The notes under the pieces: generated by a model
The model's database searches: none
What the model saw: only the letters and a program-made list of their open reading frames with translations
What the model was told of the DNA's origin: nothing
Part shown: piece after piece, positions 52,111 through 62,149 of the stretch
How positions within the stretch are numbered: the first letter of the stretch is position 1
Layout of the letters: every line of letters begins with the position of its first letter
Origin: Uranotaenia lowii
Lineage: Eukaryota; Arthropoda; Insecta; Diptera; Culicidae
Direction: 5' to 3'
Assembly: GCF_029784155.1 (NCBI RefSeq)
Contig: NC_073693.1
Span: 157,671,519 to 157,735,518, forward strand
DNA length: 64,000 nt
Program-made: the position numbers and the translations under genes

Positions 52111-53352
52111 GATTGACTACTCACATCCACCTTGAGTCATTGAACCCGAAATGCTTCCAAAATTAAAAATAATTGATTTGATACTTATTTTGCACAATTT
52201 AATTGATAATTGATGATTATGGATCATATAACTTAATCATTTCGAGTTCCATAACCGCAGGAGTGGCTCAGTAGAATGAATTCCACATCGCCAATGGTTG
52301 CTACTCCGTGATTGATCGAGGCCATCCTTTTATCCAGAGGTCGAAAGAATGTTGTCTGGGATTGACAGCACATTCACAATGAAGAAAACTGGTGCTCTCT
52401 CTTTGAACATCAATAACGGCGCCGGCCACGTCCTAGTAGTCAATAGATAGATTGGAAGAGAGAGAAAGGAATAAAGAATAATTTTGTGCTTTAGGACCGA
52501 GGTTACCTCTGCATCCTAGCAAAACAATTTTGGTTTGGAGATTGGGGTGGAAGGATATAATAAGGATACACTTTCGACTAGTGTAATGATGTTTAAAATC
52601 AATAACGTTTGAATATACTGTTGTTACTTGTAGAGATTCAAAAATTTATGGGATGTGTGGATGTGTTTGTGTTCGTTGAATTTTTAATTGAATTCAATTA
52701 AGTACCTATTTCAGAACCATCATTTCAATGCCAAACTATCAATGCTCATTATTTTGAGTCTGATTCAAGTTGCTTTTGGTTTTAATGATTTTTTTTTTAA
52801 CTCATTTTGATTTTTAAATTGTAATTTGATTTTCTAATGAATGACATATAAACATTATCAACAATACAAAATTCGATGGTTTTTTTCATAAAAAGGGAAA
52901 GAAAGAAAAGCAATATCCAGATTCTAAATCTATATCTAGATTCTAAAAACAGAAAACAATACCATATACCTTAAAAGTGTTTAAATTTTATCTTCTATTA
53001 GTTTGAATTAACAATCTATGGAGTCTTTTATGACTTTTCTAAAATGAAGAATTGAAAAATATTTAAATGAGTACTTCCTCATATCTGATAATGCTTGCAT
53101 CAAACACATACTACGGTAAATTGGGACATTATAAATTCTTGTAGTTCTAAATGAAGTGAAATTAATCATTATACAAATGTCAGGCTATAAAACTTGTGGG
53201 GCTTGTAGTGCCGATAGAAACATAGCTTAATTATCAAAAAAGCTGATTACTAAAACGCATATTTACTTTCGCTAAACAGATGATAGCAGTTACTGTAACG
53301 CTAATGAACGCAATTGAATAAAAATGTCAGATAAGAAAATAATATCTTGCTT
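52111..53352. other. Non-satellite island, left part, no gene recognised
   Basis: AT-rich sequence with no open frame worth reporting. A more balanced stretch (about 52250-52570) holds tggctcagtagaatg, a cggcgccggcc patch and a purine-rich agagagagaaagga run. It reads like part of a dispersed genomic repeat, but I cannot name it. Two agattctaaa copies (52919-52928 and 52938-52947) flank a short tatatctaga segment. The right end (53341-53352) is the presumed host sequence into which the poly(T)-bordered element inserted. Confidence 0.6.
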
Positions 53353-53368
53353 ATCTTTAAACGCCCTA
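53353..53368 (+). repeat. Putative target-site duplication, left copy (16 bp)
   Basis: The sequence atctttaaacgcccta is repeated perfectly at 55049-55064 and is directly followed by a T13 run. Bases beyond both ends of the match differ, so the repeat is exactly 16 bp apart from a near match to the right. Confidence 0.7.
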
Positions 53369-53381
53369 TTTTTTTTTTTTT
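53369..53381 (-). repeat. T13 run, poly(A) tail of the putative retroelement
   Basis: Thirteen consecutive T between the 16-bp direct repeat and gtatgggttt. Read on the minus strand this is an A13 tail ending at the target-site duplication. Confidence 0.75.
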
Positions 53382-53980
53382 GTATGGGTTTATGAGCTAC
53401 CTGGCTGACCCGGAAAGGAAAAACAGATCGGGGGACAGAAGAGGAAAATTTACATGAGAGTAGAATAGCTTAGAGTAGGATAGCGGCAACAGAGCCCGAG
53501 GGTTCTGAAGCACCAGTTTAGGGAAGCGTTAAGATAGTGCTCGACGGACTGGGACAATTGGGCCCTACATGAGCTTCGAGTTAACCCAACCTCCAATTCA
53601 ACCGAGCAGTAACAGTATGGTAGCAAAAGTTATTATATGCTTACGTCTCGATATCATTGTCAGAAGGGTTCACTATCTTACCGTAGTTGAGTTATCCCTA
53701 CCTGCCACCTAACCTTACTCGATGCAATAACTTTGAATTTATTATCGTTTTAGATTGACTAAAAAAACATATTTTTCGAATTCAGAACAAAACATCTAGA
53801 TAAGAAGCTATCTCTCGATGCAGCAATTAATAGAATTTCGCTAAACACAAATAATAATTGTACCAAATGTTTTGGAAATTAAAAAATAATATAGAGATAC
53901 AATTATGAATTGTTCAATATCTTTTGTACTATCATTGACTTATCAAAATAACAGGATTTAAACCATAATGCAAATGGCGA

Positions 53981-54426
53981 TGCTGTTCTTCTAAAACCTC
54001 ATTGCTAATTTTGAACAACTTCTCAAACAACTTTCCTCAATCTTTGGTTTGGTTAAAATGAATGTCAATTTTTAAAACCCCGATATTATTTTCCTGGACG
54101 AGTAGGTTCTTGTTTATCAGAATCATACCTTCTATCTTCTACATTCCTTATTTGAATTTCAAACCTAATCAAGCTATAAGATCGAACTACAATAAAAAAG
54201 TATTAAAACGAGAAAGAACTATGCTGTTCTTCTAAAATCTCGAACATTTACAACTTCACAGAACAACTTTCTTCAATCTTTTTCGGATGAAATAAATTAC
54301 ACTCCTATTTATAAATCTCCAATATTATTTTGCTGTGCTATCATCTATCTTTTACCTCATTATTTGAATTTCATACCTAACCAAAAAATAGGCATTTCTA
54401 TCAAAAAGTTTTGAAACGCAAAGGAA
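53981..54426. repeat. Diverged tandem duplication of about 241 bp
   Basis: Copy 1 starts at 53981 and copy 2 at 54222; both open with tgctgttcttctaaaa followed by (c/t)ctc. Further matching segments occur in the same order: caacttt-c-tcaatcttt, atattattttcctg/atattattttgctg, atctatctt or tctatcttctac, and ttatttgaatttcata/caaacctaa. Copies have diverged clearly by substitutions and indels, so this duplication is older than those in the satellite. It lies within the putative retroelement. Confidence 0.75.
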
Positions 54427-54721
54427 ATATTTTTGACAGAAAACTATCTAAACAGCACCTTAATCCAATAAGCCTCTAGTTCTTGTAAAATGCTTGATTT
54501 AAGAATAAGCCTTCGAAATTCATAAACCGCAAATGCACACTTACTAGAGCATTGGGGAGAAGGAAACTGTTACTTTACCTTGCCTAGTAGCACATTGAAC
54601 ATTGAATACCTAACCATGCCAATTGTTAACATCCTCATCCATCTAATTCTTGTACAATTAAATTGCCTATCTAATTTTGGCAGTTATCATTCATTTACAA
54701 TACTGTCTATTCTAATCTAAC

Positions 54722-54788
54722 TTGCGCATAATGGAAAAGTGGAAATATCAACATTAAAACAACAAATTGTGATATTTCCACTGCGCAA
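54722..54788. repeat. Inverted repeat able to form a stem-loop
   Basis: Perfect 13-bp arms agtggaaatatca (54738-54750) and its complement (54770-54782) with a 19-nt loop. A second outer pair, ttgcgca (54722-54728) and tgcgcaa (54782-54788, sharing one base with the inner arm), extends the stem across a bulge on the left side. Length is compatible with a short hairpin transcript or a remnant of a palindromic insertion; nothing shows that it is transcribed. Confidence 0.7.
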
Positions 54789-55048
54789 TGCTGTTGTTGT
54801 CCAACGGAAGGGAGGGCAAGTGTTTCAACTCCCATTCACCTTATCAACATGGATCATCAAAAAAAAGTATACGATATTGATTCACCTTTTAATTTATTTT
54901 CTATGATCTCATATCGAATAAGGCTACGTGCAACCGCCCTCTCAGGTTTATGTTAGTTTAGAGTCTGTTTCCAAACCTTCAACTTCCATAAACACAGTAA
55001 TGCACGCCGTCGCCGTGACCCATTACAGCCTAGGGTACGGCCTAATTA

Positions 55049-55064
55049 ATCTTTAAACGCCCTA
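55049..55064 (+). repeat. Putative target-site duplication, right copy (16 bp)
   Basis: Second copy of atctttaaacgcccta. The following base series (attaatc) is the presumed original host continuation after 53368. Confidence 0.7.
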
Positions 55065-55071
55065 ATTAATC

Positions 55072-55346
55072 AAATATAGTTTTGCCTGTTAAGATGGTTT
55101 TAATAAACTAGTGTTTAGAACTTTCGGCGGCAATGTAGTCGTCTTTTGAGATGTTATGCTAAATGTGGTAGGCTTTCTATTAGGCATTATTATAGGAATG
55201 ATATTTTTTCTAAATTGCTGATAATGAATATTGAATAATCTTGAATCTTTTCAAATTAATTTGCGAAATTAAACCGTGATATAAGTAAACTAGATTGAAA
55301 ATTATAAAAATAAAGCTGGTCTAAAAAAAATTATACCTTCATAGTC
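55072..55346. other. Non-satellite island, AT-rich spacer
   Basis: AT-rich sequence with no open frame of note and no recognised motif beyond a short ataaagctgg near 55310. I see nothing to annotate. Confidence 0.6.
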
Positions 55347-55414
55347 TTAAACGCCTGAAAGGTATATTCGAAAAATTTTACGAAAAATTTGGTTGTCTAA
55401 TTTCAGGCGTTTAA
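55347..55414. repeat. 14-bp perfect inverted repeat with 40-bp loop
   Basis: Arms ttaaacgcctgaaa (55347-55360) and tttcaggcgtttaa (55401-55414) are exact complements. The loop holds cgaaaaatttt (55369-55379) and acgaaaaattt (55380-55390), which resemble the start of the satellite unit. The arm core taaacgcc is the same octamer found inside the 16-bp direct repeats of the putative retroelement, so this motif occurs four times in the island. Confidence 0.8.
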
Positions 55415-55448
55415 TGATGTGTAACGCTTATAGGGGCAATTTTATATT

Positions 55449-55640
55449 ATGAACAGCAGGTGTTTAAAAGTAAACAAAAATAGGAAAAAAATATACTTAG
55501 CTTCGGGTTTTAGTAAGATTCCGGGGATTGACGATGATTTTTTTAACGTTTTTGTTCAGAATCCGCTTGAAAATGTTTTGAGTCATCGCGCAAACCTTAG
55601 TCACATTCTTCTGGACCACGCACTTTTCATACTACTATGA
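55449..55640 (+). other. Short open frame of 63 codons, coding status doubtful
   Basis: The only open frame in the island longer than 60 codons that is not made of satellite. The predicted peptide begins MNSRCLKVNKNRKK, is basic at the N-terminus and mixed hydrophobic at the C-terminus (HILLDHALFILL). I recognise no domain, signal peptide or transmembrane segment. It sits just after tttatatta, which could be a chance TATA-like string, and no splice structure or polyadenylation signal was identified. A frame of this length is expected by chance in 3.8 kb, so I lean to noncoding; an exon of a larger gene cannot be excluded. Confidence 0.15.
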
Positions 55641-55910
55641 ATTTTCAGTTTCATCACACCGTTATCCCCGTTACACCACAATTTAAGTTTTTTATAAACA
55701 AAAACATGTTTTTCTTTTTTAAAATATCACACTGTTGTTTAGGGCTTGTCCAAGAATTTCACTTTTAACGATGGCACGGACACGTTGCGTGGTTAGCGAA
55801 CCAAATAAAGTTAATTAATATTTCATATTTCACCCAGAATAAACGATTTAATTGCACCGACCCGACCACTGTTATCAAAACTGCACTAGGCAGAGATGCC
55901 AGCTCCAAAG
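55641..55910. other. Non-satellite island, right end
   Basis: No gene recognised. The last 60 bp contain gcaccgacccgaccac (from about 55855), which loosely recalls the GC core of the satellite unit, followed by ctgcactaggcagagatgcc and then the satellite junction at 55911. Confidence 0.6.
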
Positions 55911-57337
55911 TCGAAAAAAAATGATTTTTTCCCGAAAAATTTCAAGTTGAAAATTTTGCGTGATTCAAAAAATTCAAGTTTTTTCGCACGACCCCCGACC
56001 AGAAAAAATCGAAAAAAATGATTTTTTCCCGAAAAATTTTCAAGTTGAAAATTTTGCGTGATTCAAAAAATTCAAGCTTTTTCGCACGACCCCCGACCAG
56101 CAAAAATCGAAAAAAATGATTTTTTCCCGATAAATTTTCAAGTTGAAAATTTTGCGTGATTCAAAAAATTCAAGTTTTTTCGCACGACCCCCGACCAGAA
56201 AAAATCGAAAAAAATGATTTTTTCCCGAAAAATTTTCAAGTTGAAAATTTTGCGTGATTCAAAAAATTCAAGTTTTTTCGCACGACCCCCGACCAGAAAA
56301 AATCGAAAAAAATGATTTTTTCCCGAAAAATTTTCAAGTTGAAAATTTTGCGTGATTCAAAAAATTCAAGTTTTTTCGCACGACCCCCGACCAGAAAAAA
56401 TCGAAAAAAATGATTTTTTCCCGAAAAATTTTCAAGTTGAAAATTTTGCGTGATTCAAAAAATTCAAGTTTTTTCGCACGACCCCCACCCAGAAAAAATC
56501 GAAAAAAACTATTTTTTCCCGAAAAATTTTCAAGTTGAAAATTTTGCGTGATTCAAAAAATTCAAGGTTTTTCGCACGACCCCCGACCAGAAAAAATCGA
56601 AAAAAATTATTTTTTCCCGAAAAATTTTCAAGTTGAAAATTTTGCGTGATTCAAAAAATTCAAGTTTTTTCGCACGACCCCCGACCAGAAAAAATCGAAA
56701 AAAATGATTTTTTCCCGAAAAATTTTCAAGTTGAAAATTTTGCGTGATTCAAAAAATTCAAGTTTTTTCGCACGACCCCCGACCAGAAAAAATCGAAAAA
56801 AATGATTTTTTCCCGAAAAATTTTCAAGTTGAAAATTTTGCGTGATTAAAAAAATTCAAGTTTTTTCGCACGACCCCCGACCAGAAAAAATCGAAAAAAA
56901 TGATTTTTCCCGAAAAATTTTCAAGTTGAAAATTTTGCGTGATTCAAAAAATTCAAGTTTTTTCGCACGACCCCCGACCAGAAAAAATCGAAAAAAATGA
57001 TTTTTTCCCGAAAAATTTTCAAGTTGAAAATTTTGCGTGATTCAAAAAATTCAAGTTTTTTCGCACGACCCCCGACCAGAAAAAATCGAAAAAAATGATT
57101 TTTTCCCGAAAAATTTTCAAGTTGAAAATTTTGCGTGATTCAAAAAATTCAAGGTTTTTCGCACGACCCCCGACCAGAAAAAATCGAAAAAAATGATTTT
57201 TTCCCGAAAAATTTTCAAGTTGAAAATTTTGCGTGATTCAAAAAATTCAAGTTTTTTCGCACGACCCCCGACCAGAAAAAATCTAAAAAAATGATTTTTT
57301 CCCGAAAAATTTTCAAGTTGAAAATTTTGCGTGATTC
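55911..57337 (+). repeat. Family A 98-bp satellite array, right of the island
   Basis: About 14.6 units of family A in the same orientation as the main block. It starts at tcgaaaaaaaatgatttttt, the last 19-20 bp of a unit. The left array ends with the same stretch (52041-52059, one A shorter). Its first unit lacks one T (cccgaaaaatttcaag). Units are mostly the canonical subtype with scattered single changes (ccccaccc near 56486, aagctttttcg near 56078). It ends in a 500-N gap. Confidence 0.97.
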
Positions 57338-57837
57338 NNNNNNNNNNNNNNNNNNNNNNNNNNNNNNNNNNNNNNNNNNNNNNNNNNNNNNNNNNNNNNN
57401 NNNNNNNNNNNNNNNNNNNNNNNNNNNNNNNNNNNNNNNNNNNNNNNNNNNNNNNNNNNNNNNNNNNNNNNNNNNNNNNNNNNNNNNNNNNNNNNNNNNN
57501 NNNNNNNNNNNNNNNNNNNNNNNNNNNNNNNNNNNNNNNNNNNNNNNNNNNNNNNNNNNNNNNNNNNNNNNNNNNNNNNNNNNNNNNNNNNNNNNNNNNN
57601 NNNNNNNNNNNNNNNNNNNNNNNNNNNNNNNNNNNNNNNNNNNNNNNNNNNNNNNNNNNNNNNNNNNNNNNNNNNNNNNNNNNNNNNNNNNNNNNNNNNN
57701 NNNNNNNNNNNNNNNNNNNNNNNNNNNNNNNNNNNNNNNNNNNNNNNNNNNNNNNNNNNNNNNNNNNNNNNNNNNNNNNNNNNNNNNNNNNNNNNNNNNN
57801 NNNNNNNNNNNNNNNNNNNNNNNNNNNNNNNNNNNNN
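57338..57837. other. Assembly gap, exactly 500 N, at the A/B family boundary
   Basis: Placeholder gap of unknown true size. Family A lies immediately to the left and family B immediately to the right, so the transition itself is not sequenced. Confidence 1.
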
Positions 57838-59510
57838 AAATTTTGCAAGATTCAAAAAATTCAAGGTTTTTCGCGCGCCCCGCGACCGGAAAAAATTGAA
57901 AAACATGATTTTTTGCCGAAAAATTTTCGATTTTAAAATTTTGCAAGATTTAAAAAATTCAAGGTTTTTCGCGCGCCCCCCGACCGGAAAAAATCGAAAA
58001 AAATGATTTTTTGCCGAAAAATTTTCGAGTTTAAAATTTTGCAAGATTCAAAAAATTCAAGGTTTTTCGCGCGCCCCCTACCGGAAAAAATCGAAAAAAA
58101 TGATTTTTTGCCGAAAAATTTTCGAGTTTAAAATTTTGCAAGATTCAAAAAATTCAAGGTTTTTCGCGTGCCCCCCGACCGGAAAAAATTGAAAAAAATT
58201 ATTTTTTGCCGAAAAATTTTCGAGTTTAAAATTTTGCAAGATTCAAAAAATTCAAGGTTTTTCGCGCGCCCCGCGACCGGAAACAATTGAAAAACATGAT
58301 TTTTTGCCGAAAAATTTTCGATTTTAAAATTTTGCAAGATTTAAAAAATTCAAGGTTTTTCGCGCGCCCCCCGACCGGAAAAAATCGAAAAAAATGATTT
58401 TTTGCCGAAAAATTTCCGAGTTTAAAATTTTGCAAGATTCAAAAAATTCAAGGTTTTTCGCGCGCCCCCCGACCGGAAAAAATCGAAAAAAATGATTTTT
58501 TGCCGAAAAATTTTCGAGTTTAAAATTTTGCAAGATTCATAAAATTCAAGGTTTTTCGCGCGCCCCCCGACCGGAAAAAATCGATAGAAATGATTTTTTG
58601 CCGAAAAATTTTCGAGTTTAAAATTTTGCAAGATTCAAAAAATTCAAGGTTTTTCGCGCGCCCCCGACCGGAAAAAATCGAAAAAAATTATTTTTTGCCG
58701 AAAAATTTTCGAGTTTAAAATTTTGCAAGATTCAAAAATTTCAAGGTTTTTCGCGCGCCCCCCGACCGGAAAAAATCGAAAAAAATGATTTTTTGCCGAA
58801 AAATTTTCGAGTTTAAAATTTTGCAAGATTCAAAAAATTCAAGGTTTTTCGCGCGCCCCCCGACCGGAAAACATCGAAAAAAAAATGATTTTTTGCCGAA
58901 AAATTTTCGAGTTTAAAATTTTGCAAGATTCAAAAAATTCAAGGTTTTTCGCGCGCCCCCCGACCGGAAAAAATCGAAAAAAATGATTTTTTGCCGAAAA
59001 ATTTTCGAGTTTAAAATTTTGTAAGATTAAAAAAATTCAAGGTTTTTCGCGCGCCCCCTACCGGAAAAAATCGAAAAAAAATATTTTTTGCCGAAAAATT
59101 TTCGAGTTTAAAATTTTGCAAGATTCAAAAAATTCAAGGTTTTTCGCGCGCCCGCCGACCGGAGAAAATCGAAAAAAATTATTTTTTGCCGAAAAATTTT
59201 CGAGTTTAAAATTTTGCAAGATTAAAAAAATTCAAGGTTTTTCGCGCGCCCCCTACCGGAATAATCGAAAAAAAATATTTTTTGCCGAAAAATTTTCGAG
59301 TTTAAAATTTTGCAAGATTCAAAAAATTCAAGGTTTTTCGCGCGCCCCCTACCGGAAAAAATCGAAAAAAAATATTTTTTGCCGAAAAATTTTCGAGTTT
59401 AAAATTTTGCAAGATTCAAAAAATTCAAGGTTTTTCGCGCGCCCGCCGACCGGAAAAAATCGAAAAAAATGATTTTTTGCCGAAAAATTTTCGAGTTTAA
59501 AATTTTGCAA
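57838..59510 (+). repeat. Family B higher-order duplication, copy 1
   Basis: Matches 62251 to about 63925 at a constant offset of 4413 bp (45 units plus 3 bp). Shared rarities: ccccgcgacc with aattgaaaaacatg, tcgattttaaaa, aaatttccgag, gattcataaaattc, cgatagaaatg and aaaacatcgaaaaaaaaatg. Few differences were seen, such as aaacaattg at 58283. Copy 1 starts at the gap, so its true left edge is unknown. Confidence 0.88.
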
Positions 59511-61138
59511 GATTCAAAAAATTCAAGGTTTTTCACGCGCCCCCCGACCGGAAAAAAACGAAAAAATGATTTTTTGCCGAAAAATTTTCGAGTTTAAAAT
59601 TTTGCAAGATTCAAAAAATTCAAGGTTTTTCGCGCGCCCCCCGACCGGAAAAAATCGAAAAAAATGATTTTTTGCCGAAAAATTTTTGAGTTTAAAATTT
59701 TGCAAGATTCAAAAAAATTCAAGGTTTTTCGCGCGCCCCCCGACCGGAAAAAATCGAAAAAAAAATGATTTTTTGCCGAAAAATTTTCGAGTTTAAAATT
59801 TTGCAAGATTCAAAAAATTCAAGGTTTTTCGCGCGCCCTCCGACCGGAGAAAATCGAAAAAAATTATTTTTTGCCGAAAAATTTTCGAGTTTAAAATTTT
59901 GCAAGATTCAAAAAATTCAAGGTTTTTCGCGCGCCCCCCGACCGGAAAAAATCGAAAAAAATTATTTTTTGCCGAAAAATTTTCGAGTTTAAAATTTTGC
60001 AAGATTCAAAAAATTCAAGGTTTTTCGCGCGCCCCTTACCGGAAAAAATCGAAAAAAATGATTTTTTGCCGAAAAATTTTCGAGTTTAAAATTTTGCAAG
60101 ATTCAAAAAATTCAAGGTTTTTCGCGCGCCCTCCGACCGGAGAAAATCGAAAAAAATTATTTTTTGCCGAAAAATTTTCGAGTTTAAAATTTTGCAAGAT
60201 TCAAAAAATTCAAGGTTTTTCGCGCGCCCCCCGACCGGAAAAAATCGAAAAAAATGATTTTTTGCCGAAAAATTTTCGAGTTTAAAATTTTGCAAGATTC
60301 AAAAAATTCAAGGTTTTTCGCGCGCCCCCTACCGGAAAAAATCGAAAAAAATTATTTTTTGCCGAAAAATTTTCGAGTTTAAAATTTTGCAAGATTCAAA
60401 AAATTCAAGGTTTTTCGCGCGCCCTCGACCGGAAAAAATCGAAAAAAATTATTTTTTGCCGAAAAATTTTCGAGTTTAAAATTTTGCAAGATTTAAAAAA
60501 ATTCAAGGTTTTTCGCGCGCCCCCCGACCGGAAAAAAATCGAAAAAAATGATTTTTTGCCGAAAAATTTTCGAGTTTAAAATTTTGCAAGATTCAAAAAA
60601 TTCAAGGTTTTTCGCGCGCCCGCCGACCGGAAAAAATCGAAAAAAATGATTTTTTGCCGAAAAATTTTAAAGTTTAAAATTTTGCAAGATTAAAAAAATT
60701 CAAGGTTTTTCGCGCGCCCCCCGACCGGAAAACATCGAAAAAAAAAAGATTTTTTGCCGAAAAATTTTCGAGTTTAAAATTTTGCAAGATTCAAAAAATT
60801 CAAGGTTTTTCGCGCGCCCGCCGACCGGAAAAAATCGAAAAAAATGATTTTTTGCCGAAAAATTTTCGAGTTTAAAATTTTGCAAGATTCAAAAAATTCA
60901 AGGTTTTTCGCGCGCCCCCCGACCGGAAAAAATCGAAAAAAATGATTTTTTGCCGAAAAATTTTCGAGTTTAAAATTTTGCAAGATTCAAAAAATTCAAG
61001 GTTTTTCGCGCGCCCCCCGACCGGAAAAAATCGAAAAAAAATGATTTTTTGCCGAAAAATTTTCGAGTTTAAAATTTTGCAAGATTCAAAAAATTCAAGG
61101 TTTTTCGCGCGCCCCCCGACCGGAAAAAATCGAAAAAA

Positions 61139-61633
61139 ATGATTTTTTGCCGAAAAATTTTCGAGTTTAAAATTTTGCAAGATTCAAAAAATTCAAGGTT
61201 TTTCGCGCGCCCCCCGACCGGAAAAAATCGAAAAAAAATGATTTTTTGCCGAAAAATTTTCGAGTTTAAAATTTTGCAAGATTCAAAAAATTCAAGGTTT
61301 TTCGCGCGCCCCCCGACCGGAAAAAAATCGAAAAAAATGATTTTTTGCCGAAAAATTTTCGAGTTTAAAATTTTGCAAGATTCAAAAAATTCAAGGTTTT
61401 TCGCGCGCCCGCCGACCGGAAAAAAATCGAAAAAAATGATTTTTTGCCGAAAAATTTTCGAGTTTAAAATTTTGCAAGATTCAAAAAATTCAAGGTTTTT
61501 CGCGCGCCCCCCGACCGGAAAAAATCGAAAAAAAATGATTTTTTGCCGAAAAATTTTCGAGTTTAAAATTTTGCAAGATTCAAAAAATTCAAGGTTTTTC
61601 GCGCGCCCCCCGACCGGAAAAAATCGAAAAAAA
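61139..61633 (+). repeat. Five frame-preserving 99-bp family B units
   Basis: Five units in a row measure 99 bp instead of 98 (ATG-bearing starts at 61139, 61238, 61337, 61436 and 61535, next at 61633). The extra A lies in the A7 tract in some units and in the A6 tract (cggaaaaaaatcg) in others. Because 99 is divisible by three, a continuous 165-codon frame of five 33-residue repeats results. Independent positions of the added base argue for ordinary A-tract slippage. Confidence 0.85.
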
Positions 61634-62149
61634 TGATTTTTTGCCGAAAAATTTTCGAGTTTAAAATTTTCAAAGATTCAAAAAATTCAAGGTTTTTCGC
61701 GCGCCCCCCGACCGGAAAAAATCGAAAAAAATGATTTTTTGCCGAAAAATTTTCGAGTTTAAAATTTTGCAAGATTCAAAAAATTCAAGGTTTTCCGCGC
61801 GCCCCCCGACCGGAAAAAATCGAAAAAAATGATTTTTTGCCGAAAAATTTTCGAGTTTAAAATTTTGCAAGATTCAAAAAATTCAAGGTTTTTCGCGCGT
61901 CCCCCGACCGGAGAAAATCGAAAAAAATTATTTTTTGCCGAAAAATTTTCGAGTTTAAAATTTTGCAAGATTCAAAAAATTCAAGGTTTTTCGCGCGCCC
62001 CCCGACCGGAAAAAATCGAAAAAAATGATTTTTTGCCGAAAAATTTTCGAGTTTAAAATTTTGCAAGATTCAAAAAATTCAAGGTTTTTCGCGCGCCCCC
62101 TACCGGAAAAAATCGAAAAAAATGATTTTTTGCCGAAAAATTTTCGAGT

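Larger units (their letters stand above)
53369..55048 (-). mobile_element. Putative non-LTR-type retroelement insertion, minus strand
   Basis: About 1680 bp lie between two perfect 16-bp direct repeats. The left edge is a T13 run (53369-53381), which on the minus strand is a 3' poly(A) tail; the presumed 5' end is at 55048. A long target-site duplication plus a one-sided poly(A) is the mark of target-primed reverse transcription, used by LINEs and the SINEs or processed transcripts they mobilise. The tail-proximal 380 bp (53382-53760) are more GC-balanced than the rest. No AATAAA precedes the tail and no open frame of note exists, so it would be non-autonomous, decayed or a retrocopy of noncoding RNA. 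I recognise no family. At the 5' end, cctaattaatc occurs at 55041-55051 and again at 55061-55071, possibly added nucleotides copied from the flank. Confidence 0.6.

Noticed and set aside
52262..52350. tRNA-derived element, from tggctcagtagaatg (A-box-like) and aggtcgaaag (B-box-like)
   Set aside because: The spacing of about 75 bp is too long, the B-box match is poor, and no cloverleaf could be drawn.
53369..53760. SINE with pol III promoter at the poly(A)-bordered end
   Set aside because: On the minus strand no adequate A and B boxes at proper spacing were found, and the region lies at the 3' end of the presumed element. The retroelement call rests on the flanking repeats and tail only.
55449..55640. 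Real small protein gene
   Set aside because: Length is near chance expectation, with no homology recognised and no supporting signals. It is kept only as a doubtful open frame.
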